From assembly GCF_036924595.1 (NCBI RefSeq), contig NZ_JAZHRV010000001.1, forward strand, positions 1,860,001 through 1,924,000: a stretch of DNA of 64,000 nt, read 5' to 3'. The translations under genes were made by a program, and so were the position numbers. Below are positions 1 through 8,700 of this stretch, piece after piece. Under the pieces are notes generated by a model that searched no databases, was not told the origin of the DNA, and saw nothing but the letters and a program-made list of their open reading frames with translations. The first letter of the stretch is position 1, and the number at the start of each line of letters is the position of its first letter. Source of the stretch: Bradyrhizobium algeriense (lineage in GTDB: Bacteria > Pseudomonadota > Alphaproteobacteria > Rhizobiales > Xanthobacteraceae).

Positions 1-245
1 ACCAGGATCATTTCATCGCCGCGCTTCAGGAGCACGCGCCCGGTGCGGCCGGTGCTGATGGTGTCCCCTGGCTTCAGCACGTCCTCTCTCAGCGCCGCTT
101 GCTGCACGCCGCTGCCCGTGAGCCATACCTCGCCCGAGGACTTGCTGACCGTCCAGTCGCCGCCGTCAGCGGCGAAAGCGGCGGAAGCCGTCGCCAGCAC
201 GAACACGGTCGCGAGTGCTCTTGAGACGTGAGGGATCGCACGCAT
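1..245 (-). CDS. FecR-domain protein, N-terminal part
   Basis: The gene runs off the left edge, so only the first 81 residues are visible. It starts with a Sec signal peptide (about residues 1-26, ending ASAAFAA). A segment typical of the start of a FecR domain follows: TVSKSSGEVWLTG, then LKPGDTISTGRTGRVLLKRG. The start codon follows a purine-rich AGAGAG stretch on the minus strand. FecR domains are periplasmic. In rhizobia, proteins of this kind often sit beside two-partner secretion genes, which fits the divergent translocator gene at 376. Ligand and output are unknown, and the C-terminal architecture lies outside the window. Confidence 0.75.
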   Translation of the reverse strand, partial: MRAIPHVSRALATVFVLATASAAFAADGGDWTVSKSSGEVWLTGSGVQQAALREDVLKPGDTISTGRTGRVLLKRGDEMIL

Positions 246-375
246 GAAAACTCTCTCTGATTGCCGCTTTGTCCCGGTTAGTAGCGGAAATGTTTCAACA
301 TTGAGTGAGCGGAAGCGGTGAACTGCGCGAGCCTCGTTAACGATTCATTGACCATAAAATCTTATTAAAAATCAT

Positions 376-2169
376 ATGGGTAGGGGCTCCCTTAACGATT
401 GGCGCTTGGCGTCCGTACTTCTACGGAAGTGCGCCCATGCGGCTTTATCCCGGCACCACCTGAGCACCGCCGGCCTCGTCCTCTGGACCCTGACCGGCTG
501 CCTTCCGGCGCAAGCGCAGCATGCGAACCAGCCGGGCTATGATCCGCGGCAGACCGAAAAACGTTTCGATGATCAGCAATCGAGCCAGGGCGCAAACGGG
601 CGGCCCCGGCTGCCGTTGCCGCAATTCGCCCGGCCGGAGGGGCAGGGGGATTCCAGGCCGCTGTTCGTGCTCCGCCATGTCTCGATCTCCGGCGCCGTCG
701 CAATGCCGCAGGAGCGGCTTGCGGCGACGTATCAGTCCTACATCGGGAAAAAGGTTTCGCAGGCTGATCTCGCGGCTATCGCTGCTGCGGTCAGCGACGT
801 CTATCGCGCCGCCGGCTTTCACCTCAGCCGGGCGATCGTTCCTCCACAGGACATCCAGAGCGGCCGGCTTCGCATTCAAGTCATCGAAGGCAGCATCACG
901 GAGCTGGCGCTGGAGGGAGACGGCGCCGAACAGTTCGGCGTCCGGCCGATGCTTGATGCCGTGCTGACTGAGCGGCCCTCGCGGCTTGCGACGCTCGAAC
1001 GGCAGTTACTGCTGATCAACGGACGGCCCGGCGTGCGGATCGAGGACACCGCGATCGAGGAGATCGGCACCGCGAGCGGCCATTTTCGCCTGATCGTGTC
1101 TTTGAAGACGTGGCACCTCTTTACGTCGTTCGGCGTCGACAATCTGGGATCGTCGTCGGTCGGACCGTGGCAAAGCTATGGGACGGCGGCGTTCAACTCC
1201 TATCTCGCTCCCGGCGATTCCCTGGTGTTGAACCTGTCGACCACGCCCGGCGATCCGCGGCAGCTCGCGTTCGGCCGCCTGTCCTACGAAGTGCCCGTCG
1301 GCGCCGACGGCGCCCGCATCGGCGCATCGGGCTACTACAGCGAGGTCTGGCCCGGCGACTACCGCCATCTCTACAGCGACAACATCAAGACCGAGTCGTT
1401 CGAAATTCACGGCAGCATCGCTGCGCTGCAATCGCAGAAATCGAGCCTGACGCTGACCGCGGCGGCCGGATTCACCAATGCCACCGAAAACGATGTGTTC
1501 GGCCCGATCTATGCCGATCGTATCCGCACCGCCAGCCTCACGTCGGACTATCGGCTGCAGGACAGTTTCGGCGGCACCAACTATCTGACCGTGAACTATC
1601 GCCAGGGCCTCGACATTCTCGGCGCCTCGCACCGCGACGAGGACTATCTGTCGCACGACGGGGCGTCCGGCAAATTCTCCGCGCTGAATTTCTGGTTCAC
1701 GCGCTACCAGACGCTGTCGGATGCATGGTCGCTGAAACTCGCCGCGGCCGGCCAGACGGCATCCGGCCCGCTGTTCACCTCGCAGCAATTCTATCTCGGC
1801 GGCATCGCATTCGGACGCGGCTATGGCAGCGCCGAGATCAGCGGCGATAACGGTCTGGCGGGCTCGGCGGAACTGCGCTTCGACCAGAAGACGAACCTTC
1901 AATATCTGAGCGGTTATCAGATCTACGGATTCGTCGACAGCGGCGTTGCCTGGAATGACGGTTACCAACTGAGCGACGGCCTGTCGCTGACATCGGCCGG
2001 CGGCGGCGTTCGCTTCTTCCTCGTCGACGGCCTGCAGGCCGACATCGGCGCTGCCGCGCCGCTTACCTATCGCGCGCCTGACAATCCCACCCGCGGCGCG
2101 CGGGTGCTGTTCTCGCTGACGAGCGCGCTGAAGCTTTGTCCGGTGCGGGCGACGACGCGCTGCCTGTAG
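376..2169 (+). CDS. ShlB/FhaC/HecB-family two-partner secretion translocator (TpsB)
   Basis: A 597-residue outer-membrane protein. The first ~47 residues form a long signal peptide ending PAQAQ. A proline-rich linker follows, then a POTRA-type domain (about 100-175, from LFVLRHVSISGAV to LRIQVIEGSI). The remainder, about 240-585, is rich in alternating beta-strand segments as expected for an Omp85-type 16-strand barrel. TpsB proteins export one large TpsA exoprotein across the outer membrane. No TpsA gene is visible nearby, so the partner is either left of the window or elsewhere. The extreme C terminus (KLCPVRATTRCL) extends past the expected last strand and lacks the usual terminal aromatic residue. 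Divergent from the FecR gene; their shared promoter region is 246-375. Confidence 0.85.
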   Translation: MGRGSLNDWRLASVLLRKCAHAALSRHHLSTAGLVLWTLTGCLPAQAQHANQPGYDPRQTEKRFDDQQSSQGANGRPRLPLPQFARPEGQGDSRPLFVLRHVSISGAVAMPQERLAATYQSYIGKKVSQADLAAIAAAVSDVYRAAGFHLSRAIVPPQDIQSGRLRIQVIEGSITELALEGDGAEQFGVRPMLDAVLTERPSRLATLERQLLLINGRPGVRIEDTAIEEIGTASGHFRLIVSLKTWHLFTSFGVDNLGSSSVGPWQSYGTAAFNSYLAPGDSLVLNLSTTPGDPRQLAFGRLSYEVPVGADGARIGASGYYSEVWPGDYRHLYSDNIKTESFEIHGSIAALQSQKSSLTLTAAAGFTNATENDVFGPIYADRIRTASLTSDYRLQDSFGGTNYLTVNYRQGLDILGASHRDEDYLSHDGASGKFSALNFWFTRYQTLSDAWSLKLAAAGQTASGPLFTSQQFYLGGIAFGRGYGSAEISGDNGLAGSAELRFDQKTNLQYLSGYQIYGFVDSGVAWNDGYQLSDGLSLTSAGGGVRFFLVDGLQADIGAAAPLTYRAPDNPTRGARVLFSLTSALKLCPVRATTRCL

Positions 2170-2171
2170 CG

Positions 2172-2579
2172 CTAGACCGGCTCGTAGCTCTCGGTGTTGC
2201 AGGTATCCTCGGCTTCGACCTTTTGGCGATCGGCGATCACGCCGCCGGAAATCTCGACACGATAGGTCCGCGTGCCCAGCGGTTTGCCGGTCACCGAAAT
2301 CACTTCGGCCTTGACGCAGGCGGTCCAGCCCGGTCCGCGGAGGTTGGGGCGCGGCTCGGAAACGCGAACACTGGTCGGCTGCGAGGCCGCGGTGAACACC
2401 GAATCCAGTTTCTCCTTCAGCATGCGCTTGACGTCAGGCGCCGGCTCGAGCGCGGGCGGCTCTGGCGCCTTGGCGCGCATGAACTCGGGCACCGGCGAGC
2501 GGACGTCGGCAAAGCCGCAACCCGCAAGCATCAGCGCCGCGCCCGCCATCAGCGCTATGTGAACCACGATCCGCCGCAT
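2172..2579 (-). CDS. Small lipoprotein of unknown function
   Basis: 135 residues. The N terminus is a lipoprotein signal with a clear lipobox, LMLAGCG, so Cys21 is the probable lipidated residue. The mature part has a proline-rich stretch (about 40-50) and two further cysteines (WTACVK and EDTCNT) that could form a disulfide. The gene is convergent with the translocator gene: the two stop codons are only a few bases apart. No family is recognised; a periplasmic membrane-anchored protein is the most that can be said. Confidence 0.75.
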   Translation of the reverse strand: MRRIVVHIALMAGAALMLAGCGFADVRSPVPEFMRAKAPEPPALEPAPDVKRMLKEKLDSVFTAASQPTSVRVSEPRPNLRGPGWTACVKAEVISVTGKPLGTRTYRVEISGGVIADRQKVEAEDTCNTESYEPV

Positions 2580-2799
2580 CCGAGGGCGGTTTTACCCCGA
2601 ACACGCTGCGGTAGAACAGGGTATGTTGACCAGATCGCGATCCCGATACTGTGATTGAGATCACTGCGCGGGACTTGGGCCTGCGACAACATCGCCGTTG
2701 AATGGAGCGCTTGTCACGCCCCGAACGGCGCGGCCGGCTTGAACCTTTGGCTTCGGGACCATGACCAATCCGTAGCCTGCATTGCCGGGAGGTGGCATC

Positions 2800-4266
2800 A
2801 TGTTCCGTCACGCGCTGTTCACATTGATGATTCCCGCTGCGGTTCTTTTGGGCGCACATTCGGCCTCTGCCGAAAGCCGCCTTGCGCTGGTGATCGGCCA
2901 GTCCGCCTATCGCTCGGTGCCGGCGCTGCCCAATCCGGCCAATGACGCCAAAGCGGTCACGCAATTGTTGACCGATTCCGGCTTCGAGGTCTCGACCGCG
3001 TCCGACCTTTCGCAAGGCCAGATGCGGGAAGTAGTCAGCGACTTCGCCGGCAAGGTCGCGGCCAAGGGCGCCGATACCGTAGCGCTGGTGTTTTACGCCG
3101 GCCATGGGCTGCAGATCGACGGCGAGAATTTTCTGGTTCCGGTCGACATCGATCCGAAGCGGGAAGCCGACATTCCGATCCAGGCGGTGCGCCTCAACGA
3201 CATCCTGAACACGCTGACGTCGGTGCCGAGCAAGATGCGCATCCTGATGCTCGACGCCTGCCGCAACAATCCGTTCCCGGACCTCAAGACCGCCGGCGGC
3301 GGGCTTGCCCTTGTCGATGCCAAGGTCGGCTCGCCCGGCACGTTCCTGTCGTTCTCGACCTCGCCCGGCGCGGTCGCGGAAGACGGCTCCGGCTCCAACA
3401 GTCCGTATACGAATGCGCTGCTGGCGGCCGGCAAGGAACAGAACATTCCGATCGAGGAGACCTTCAAGCGGGTGCGGCTTGCGGTGAACAAGGTCACCGA
3501 AGGGCGGCAGACCCCGTGGGACAGCTCCTCGCTGACCGAGGATTTCCGCTTTTCGGGCGCATCCGTCGCCGGGCCGAAGCCTGCGGTCGCTCCGAAGAAA
3601 TCGGTCGCCGAGTGGACACGCGATCTGAAGGGCAAGCCGGTCGAGGCGGCGAACGAGGTGATCGTGGCCGACGGCACCGACGAAGCGTATGAGGCCTTTG
3701 CCGGCCTGTTTCCGCAGACCGCGCTCGGGCGGCTGGCGCGCGACTGGCTGGTTCGGCACCGGCGCATGGTGGCGTGGAACGAGGCCGTGCTCATCAACAC
3801 CGCGTCGGGATATCGCTCCTTCCTGGCGAAATTCCCCGACAGTGATCTTTCCGCGACCGCGCGCAAGCTGGAACAGCGGCTGCGCAACCGTCCCGAGTTC
3901 ACGCCGGCGGTTGCCGCCGCCAACGCCGCCGTGCCGCAAAACGTTGCGCTCACCGGGCCGATGTGCCCCTGCAACGTGCAGCCGCCGTTGCCGCAGCCAC
4001 TGAAGGTCAATGCCCCGGTCCGGCGCGTCGAGCCGGATCCGCCGAAGAAGCGGGTCGATCGCAAGCCGCCGCGTCGGAGCGAGCCGGATGACGACGTCGT
4101 GGTCGTTCGCCGTCCGCCCCCGCGCGTGGTGTACGACCCGCCGCCGCGCGAAGTGTACGAGCCATCGAGACCGCCGGTCAGCATCGGCATCGGCATCGGT
4201 CTCGGCGGATTTGGCGGCGGCCGCGGCGGCCATGGCGGCAACTATGGCGACCGGGGTAGATACTGA
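2800..4266 (+). CDS. Caspase-like (peptidase C14) exported protein
   Basis: 488 residues from the ATG at 2800, chosen because GGGAGG lies just upstream; an in-frame TTG at 2782 is less likely. A signal peptide (1-25) is followed by a caspase p20-like domain beginning RLALVIGQSAY. The catalytic pair is visible: His102 in YAGHG and Cys154 in LDACRNNPF. Past about residue 260 there is a non-catalytic region containing an SEL1/TPR-like helical stretch, then a proline-rich region with many Arg/Pro (about 395-460), and a glycine-rich tail (GGFGGGRGGHGG). Bacterial proteins of this class (metacaspase/orthocaspase relatives) cleave after basic residues. The substrate here is unknown. The gene stands alone between a lipoprotein and a dehydrogenase gene. 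Confidence 0.85.
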   Translation: MFRHALFTLMIPAAVLLGAHSASAESRLALVIGQSAYRSVPALPNPANDAKAVTQLLTDSGFEVSTASDLSQGQMREVVSDFAGKVAAKGADTVALVFYAGHGLQIDGENFLVPVDIDPKREADIPIQAVRLNDILNTLTSVPSKMRILMLDACRNNPFPDLKTAGGGLALVDAKVGSPGTFLSFSTSPGAVAEDGSGSNSPYTNALLAAGKEQNIPIEETFKRVRLAVNKVTEGRQTPWDSSSLTEDFRFSGASVAGPKPAVAPKKSVAEWTRDLKGKPVEAANEVIVADGTDEAYEAFAGLFPQTALGRLARDWLVRHRRMVAWNEAVLINTASGYRSFLAKFPDSDLSATARKLEQRLRNRPEFTPAVAAANAAVPQNVALTGPMCPCNVQPPLPQPLKVNAPVRRVEPDPPKKRVDRKPPRRSEPDDDVVVVRRPPPRVVYDPPPREVYEPSRPPVSIGIGIGLGGFGGGRGGHGGNYGDRGRY

Positions 4267-4321
4267 AGTGGCAATAGGGTAATCGATCCCGCAAGCGTTG
4301 CGTTGCGCTTGCGGGGGCAGG

Positions 4322-6358
4322 ATGCGAAATCCGGTTCGTCTGTTCACTTTCATCGTTGCCATCCTCTGCGCGGGTATCCCGCTTCCAACTTCCGCCTGGG
4401 AGCACTGGGGCGGCGATCGCGGCGGAACGCGGTTTTCGCCGCTCAACCAGATCACGCCTGATAATGTCGGCAATCTGGTTCGCGCCTGGGAGTTTCGCAC
4501 CGGCGATCTCGACACCCGCGCGCCCGAGGTTATGAAGCGGACCAAGTTTCAGGCCACGCCGCTCTTGGTCGAAGACAGCCTGATCTTCTGCTCGCCATTC
4601 AACGAAGTCATTGCGCTCGATCCCGGCAGCGGCGCGCAGAAGTGGCGGTACGATCCGAAGATCTCGACCAATCAACGCCCGGCCAACCGTTACAATTGCC
4701 GTGGCGTCGCCTATTGGGTCGACGACAAGGCGGCCGGAACGGCCGCCTGCCGCGTACGAATTTTCACGGGCACCAACGACGCGCGGGTGATCGCGATCGA
4801 CGCCAGGTCCGGCATTCCCTGCGCCGATTTCGGCGCCAATGGCGAGATCAAGGTCGAGACCGGCATGCCGCTGGATTGGCCCGGCGAATTCCAGATCACG
4901 TCGGCCCCCGTCATTATCCGCGACACCGTCATCGTCGGTTCTGCGATCGCGGACAACCGCCGTGTCGAGGCGCCCCCCGGCATGGTGCGCGCCTTCGATG
5001 CACGAACCGGGCGTCCGCGCTGGAGTTTCGATCCGCTGGTGCATAGCGGCGTCGTGGCCGGCCACGCCAATGTCTGGGCGCCGATGTCGGTGGACGAGGA
5101 ACGCGGCCTGGTGTTCTTGCCGACGTCCTCGCCGAGTCCGGACTTCTGGGGCGGCAAGCGGCCCGGTAACAACGACTACGCCAATTCGGTGGTGGCGCTG
5201 CGCGCCGAGTCCGGCGAGCGGGCCTGGTCGTATCAGACCGTGCATCACGATGTCTGGGATTACGACTTGTCGGCGCAGCCGACGTTGTCGCGCATCGATA
5301 CCGGGGAGGGCCTGCGCGACGTCGTGATCCAGCCGACCAAGCAGGGATTTGTGTTCGTGCTCGACCGCGATACCGGCAAGCCGGTGTGGCCTGTGGAAGA
5401 GCGCGCGGTGCCGCAGGGCGGCGCCGAAGGCGAGCAGCTCTCGCCGACGCAGCCGTTTCCGACCCATGTGCCGCCGCTGCTGTCGCAGCAGATTTCGGCC
5501 GACGACGTGTTCGGCCTGATTCCGTTCTGGGATAGCGGGGCCTGCCGCGCGAAGGTCGCGTCGGCGCGCAATGACGGAATTTACACGCCGCCGTCGACGC
5601 AGGGCACCGTGGTGTTTCCGATGACCGGCGGCGGCGTGAACTGGGGTGGTGCTGCCTTCGATCCCGTCAACCAGATCCTTTACGCCAACATTTCGCGCGC
5701 GATCCATATCGTCAAACTGATTCCGCGTGAGGCCACGCAAGGGTTCGAGCCGCCGCCCGGGCACGATTTCGGACGGCAGCAGGGCGCGCCGTTTGCGATG
5801 ACGCGCGCTGTCGCCACGTCGCCCCTGGGCCTGTTGTGCAACAAGCCGCCCTGGGGCGAGATGGTCGCGGTCGATCTGAAGGCGGGCAAGATTCTCTGGC
5901 GTTCGCGCGTGGGCACCACCGAGGACCGCGCGCCGCTCGGCATCGCCTTTCCGTTCGGCACGCCGCTCGTCAACGGCGTTGCGATCACCGCCGGCGGTCT
6001 CGTCTTCACCGGCGCGATGGATGCGTATCTGCGCGCCTTCGACGCGCGATCGGGGCAGGAGCTGTGGCAGGGCCGGCTGCCGGTGCCGGGTGTTGCCAAT
6101 CCCATGACCTATCAGTGGAAGGGCGAGCAATATGTCGCGATCGGCGCCGGCGGTCATTCGGAGTCGGGCACGACCATCGGCGACAGCGTGGTGGCATTCC
6201 GCCTGGCGCGGCCGGGCGAAACGCCCTCGCTGCGCTCGCGCACCATCGACCGGCCGGGCGGGCGATTCATGAGCGGAGCGATCGCGGTTGGCTTTGTGAT
6301 CGTGATGATGGCGATGTTGGTCTGGCGCTGGCGGCGGAGCAGGGTGGGGAGGGCGTGA
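4322..6358 (+). CDS. PQQ-dependent (quinoprotein) dehydrogenase, glucose-dehydrogenase-like
   Basis: 678 residues from the ATG at 4322, preceded by GGGGGCAG; an in-frame TTG at 4298 is less likely. Residues 1-25 are a signal peptide, and the mature protein begins WEHWGGDRGGTRFSPL, the usual opening of the eight-bladed quinoprotein propeller. Repeated W-motif blades (for example GAQKWRYDP, SGERAWSYQ, AGKILWRSR, SGQELWQGR) run to about residue 630. The C terminus has one membrane segment (GAIAVGFVIVMMAMLVW) followed by basic residues. Family members oxidise sugars or alcohols in the periplasm and pass electrons to ubiquinone. The usual N-terminal five-helix membrane domain of Gcd is absent, so the C-terminal helix is probably the anchor. 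The substrate cannot be read from the sequence. Confidence 0.85.
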   Translation: MRNPVRLFTFIVAILCAGIPLPTSAWEHWGGDRGGTRFSPLNQITPDNVGNLVRAWEFRTGDLDTRAPEVMKRTKFQATPLLVEDSLIFCSPFNEVIALDPGSGAQKWRYDPKISTNQRPANRYNCRGVAYWVDDKAAGTAACRVRIFTGTNDARVIAIDARSGIPCADFGANGEIKVETGMPLDWPGEFQITSAPVIIRDTVIVGSAIADNRRVEAPPGMVRAFDARTGRPRWSFDPLVHSGVVAGHANVWAPMSVDEERGLVFLPTSSPSPDFWGGKRPGNNDYANSVVALRAESGERAWSYQTVHHDVWDYDLSAQPTLSRIDTGEGLRDVVIQPTKQGFVFVLDRDTGKPVWPVEERAVPQGGAEGEQLSPTQPFPTHVPPLLSQQISADDVFGLIPFWDSGACRAKVASARNDGIYTPPSTQGTVVFPMTGGGVNWGGAAFDPVNQILYANISRAIHIVKLIPREATQGFEPPPGHDFGRQQGAPFAMTRAVATSPLGLLCNKPPWGEMVAVDLKAGKILWRSRVGTTEDRAPLGIAFPFGTPLVNGVAITAGGLVFTGAMDAYLRAFDARSGQELWQGRLPVPGVANPMTYQWKGEQYVAIGAGGHSESGTTIGDSVVAFRLARPGETPSLRSRTIDRPGGRFMSGAIAVGFVIVMMAMLVWRWRRSRVGRA

Positions 6359-6367
6359 GCGGACCAT

Positions 6368-6444
6368 CGTCGTTGCGAGCGAAGCGAGGCAATACACTCT
6401 TCCTTTGCGGCGGCATGGATTGCTTCGCTGCGCTCGCAATGACG
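6368..6444. repeat. Palindromic intergenic repeat (CGTCATTGCGAG family), copy 1
   Basis: Two arms, about 6368-6393 and 6415-6444, form an imperfect inverted repeat; the second arm reads ATGGATTGCTTCGCTGCGC and ends CTCGCAATGACG. The same element recurs at 44634-44717 and 46592-46675. The next ~90 bp, to the following stop codon, contain another degenerate repeat-like piece (ATTTCGCTTTCGCTCCATCC). This is a repeat of the REP/BIME kind and carries no coding potential. Confidence 0.85.
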
Positions 6445-6533
6445 GTTGACATACCTTCGTATTCTCGCGGCGCATTGCGTGCGGCAGTCCCGGATTTCGC
6501 TTTCGCTCCATCCGGGCCACGGCGCCTTCGGGA

Positions 6534-6995
6534 CTACAGCATCGCGAACGCGCTCGAGACCATCGCCACCGGCTTGTTGTCGGTGGCGGAAAGAAGCGTG
6601 ACGCGGCCAAAACTCATGGTGCGCCCGAGGCGGACCACGCGCGCGTCCGCCAGCACGTCGGAGGCCGAGACCGCGCGCATGAAATGCGTGGTCTGGTCGA
6701 CCGTGGTCATGGCCCGGTAGCCGCGGTTGGCGGCGAGGTTGGCGATCACCATCGCGGTGTCGGCAAAGGCCATCAGCGCCTGGCCCGAGACCGTGCCGCC
6801 ATTGCGGCACAGCCGCTCCGAGAACGGCAGGCGCAAGATCGCGCCCGGCTGCCAGTCGGCGGCGTCGCCTGGTGGGGCACTGTCGAAGCGCTCGATCACA
6901 AGATTGAGATCCATCACCCAAGGTGCAAAGACCTCGCCAAGCACCCGCCTGGCTTCCGCGATGCCGAATTCCGTTGCTTGTGGCTGTTGTTGCAT
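6534..6995 (-). CDS. PaaI-family thioesterase (hotdog fold)
   Basis: 153 residues from the ATG at 6995, chosen because the hotdog domain begins soon after; a longer in-frame extension to 7133 has no homology-like sequence. The PaaI-type core is visible: NGGTVSGQALMAFADTAMVIAN (about 66-87), then YRAMTTVDQTTHFMRAV, where the motif HxxGxxxxxAD is partly conserved. Such enzymes hydrolyse acyl-CoA thioesters in the cytoplasm. The gene is alone, with a palindromic repeat downstream. Substrate unknown. Confidence 0.8.
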   Translation of the reverse strand: MQQQPQATEFGIAEARRVLGEVFAPWVMDLNLVIERFDSAPPGDAADWQPGAILRLPFSERLCRNGGTVSGQALMAFADTAMVIANLAANRGYRAMTTVDQTTHFMRAVSASDVLADARVVRLGRTMSFGRVTLLSATDNKPVAMVSSAFAML

Positions 6996-7204
6996 GAACG
7001 CCCGTTTCCTCGCCCGACATTTTGTTGCCGGCGCATTGTAGTGGCCATTGCGGCCAAGGGAACAGGCGCGGTGGGCCACAAATACGGCACGAAATCCTGC
7101 GAATCGGCGTCGAACCAGAGACTGGGGCCCCATGCTTGGCGAGGCGGTTGAGCCGGTGGTATCCTTGCCGGAAACGCAAAGTCAGCGTCCCAAAGGAGAG
7201 CTTC

Positions 7205-7477
7205 ATGAGAATGCTGAGCGCGGCCGCGGTGGTGGTGTTGTTGACGGTGCCGGCCTACGCGCAGAGCCCGAACATCAACCTGATGCCGGAATTCCAGTCC
7301 AAATCGCCGGAGGAGAAGGAGGCGGATGCGATCAAGGACAAAGCCTATCGGGAATCCTTGAAGAAGATACCCGACGCCAAGGCCTCTTCCGATCCCTGGG
7401 GCACCGTGCGCAGCACGGACACGCCCAAGGCCGCAGCGGCGCCCAAGAAGAGCAAGACCGGCAGCAACAACCAGTAA
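7205..7477 (+). CDS. Small exported protein of unknown function
   Basis: 90 residues from the ATG at 7205, which has AAAGGAGAG upstream. Residues 1-19 are a signal peptide ending AYAQ. The mature part is hydrophilic and lysine-rich, with a conserved-looking core (MPEFQSKSPEEKEAD) and a disordered Ala/Lys/Ser tail. No cysteines and no recognisable domain. It is probably periplasmic. Small proteins of this appearance are common and unnamed in Bradyrhizobium. Confidence 0.7.
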   Translation: MRMLSAAAVVVLLTVPAYAQSPNINLMPEFQSKSPEEKEADAIKDKAYRESLKKIPDAKASSDPWGTVRSTDTPKAAAAPKKSKTGSNNQ

Positions 7478-7558
7478 CTGTCTCGCGACAGCGGCGAGTA
7501 GGATTCGTTCGCCGCAACCCCTATATTCGACCTGTCGTCCTGTGTCTGGAGTTACGAC

Positions 7559-7789
7559 ATGGTCTTTCGTCCGCGCGATCTCGCGAGCCGGATGGGCGGC
7601 CGGCGCAAGCCGGACGACGGCTATTTGCGCGAGACTTTTACACTGCCGCGCGACAAGGCCAGAGCGCGGGCGCGCGACTTTCTCGACCGCTATCCCAAGG
7701 CGGCCTATATGAGCTCAGTCGAAAGCTGGCGCGAGCTGCCCGATGGCGACATCGAATTCACGATGCGCCGGCTTGCCAGCGCCGATTAG
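7559..7789 (+). CDS. Conserved small cytoplasmic protein, unknown
   Basis: 76 residues, basic at the N terminus (FRPRDLASRMGGRRKP) and ending with an acidic/aromatic segment (SVESWRELPDGDIEFTMRRL). There is no signal peptide, membrane segment or cysteine. The ATG at 7559 follows CTGGAGTTACGAC, in which GGAG is a plausible ribosome site. I do not recognise a domain. It lies in the same direction as, and about 80 bp after, the small exported protein gene. Confidence 0.6.
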   Translation: MVFRPRDLASRMGGRRKPDDGYLRETFTLPRDKARARARDFLDRYPKAAYMSSVESWRELPDGDIEFTMRRLASAD

Positions 7790-7890
7790 AGCAATCGGTC
7801 CACGAAATCACCAACACCTCGATTTTTGCCGAATTCCGATAACTCGGTATTCAGGTATTCCGCCTAGGATTTCTCCGCGCAGGAGAAATC

Positions 7891-8226
7891 ATGACGAGAG
7901 ACCGCAAAGACCTTGGTGCCCGCAAGTTCGTTCGGGTCGATTTGCGCAAGCCGGGATTCCTGATTCCGGCGCCGGATGCGCCATGGATCCAGTGCTACAT
8001 CCTCGACATTTCCGATAACGGCGCCTGCCTGGATGTGGGCGACCTCGCTGTTCCCAAAGTGTTCGGCCTTTCCCTCACGGCGGGCGGCGGGGTGCTTCGG
8101 GTATGCACGTTGGTCTGGCGCAGGGGCGAGATGGTTGGCGTCCGATTCATCTCCGCCCGGGAGCTGCGAAAGGGCGCCGCGCCGGCCGGTGAAGCGGATG
8201 CCGTTACCAAGAAGGCGGACGCCTGA
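7891..8226 (+). CDS. PilZ-domain protein
   Basis: 111 residues, essentially a single PilZ domain. Both c-di-GMP binding signatures can be seen: RxxxR at Arg11-Arg15 (RKFVR) and a D/NxSxxG motif at 39-44 (DISDNG). A ribosome site (GCAGGAG) precedes the ATG. PilZ proteins bind cyclic di-GMP and alter motility, exopolysaccharide or other surface traits. The single-domain form gives no clue to its partner. The C-terminal ~20 residues are a polar Ala/Lys tail. It is convergent with the DUF6894 gene; their stop codons are two bases apart. Confidence 0.8.
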   Translation: MTRDRKDLGARKFVRVDLRKPGFLIPAPDAPWIQCYILDISDNGACLDVGDLAVPKVFGLSLTAGGGVLRVCTLVWRRGEMVGVRFISARELRKGAAPAGEADAVTKKADA

Positions 8227-8228
8227 AT

Positions 8229-8483
8229 TTAGCTCGCTTCCTGATCGGCGTCCTGCAGCGTCTCCGCTACCAGGCGAATCCGGAATACCGGCTTCCTGGA
8301 TTCATCCAGCAATTCCATCTGCCACTCGGCGTTTTCGGAGAGTTGGCGGGAAATGTCCGCGATCATGTCGCCGCAGACGCCGGTCATTTCCTTCCAGGCG
8401 GCGTTATGATCCGCAAACTCCGCGCCGTCGTTGTTGACGCATGCATCCACGCCATGTCGAACGCTGAAGAAGAAGATCGGCAT
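8229..8483 (-). CDS. DUF6894-like small protein
   Basis: 84 residues from the ATG at 8483, giving the N terminus MPIFFFSVRHG. The pattern (PxYFFDVRDG-like opening, a D-x2-G-x2-F region, then an Ala-rich helix and a WxMELLDESRKPVFRIRL strand) is that of the DUF6894 family, common in rhizobia. The function of this family is not known. The reading frame extends upstream to 8573, but the family opening supports the shorter form. Confidence 0.65.
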   Translation of the reverse strand: MPIFFFSVRHGVDACVNNDGAEFADHNAAWKEMTGVCGDMIADISRQLSENAEWQMELLDESRKPVFRIRLVAETLQDADQEAS

Positions 8484-8700
8484 GGCAATGGACCAAACGT
8501 CAAATGGGCCGCCGTTGGCCCTGAGAATGCGCAAGTGCAGGCGGAGTGGATTCCTGGCGCGCGGAAAGATCAACTCCGGGTTTTTACGGGCCCATGCCTG
8601 TTACCGTGCATATGCGCTACATCATGATGTATCTGTAACATTATGTAATTACTTAAGATTTCACGGGCGGGCGGCTGACGCAAGGATCCGACGAAGCGGG

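Noticed and set aside
1006..1968. Minus-strand open frame opposite the translocator gene
   Set aside because: No domain; the plus-strand protein has a signal peptide and POTRA domain.
2434..4545. Very long minus-strand open frame opposite the caspase-like and dehydrogenase genes
   Set aside because: Rich in Arg, Gly and His with no ordered segments or domain; typical antisense shadow in high-G+C DNA.
4178..6610. 810-codon minus-strand open frame opposite the PQQ dehydrogenase
   Set aside because: Lies wholly against a gene with clear propeller blades; composition is shadow-like.
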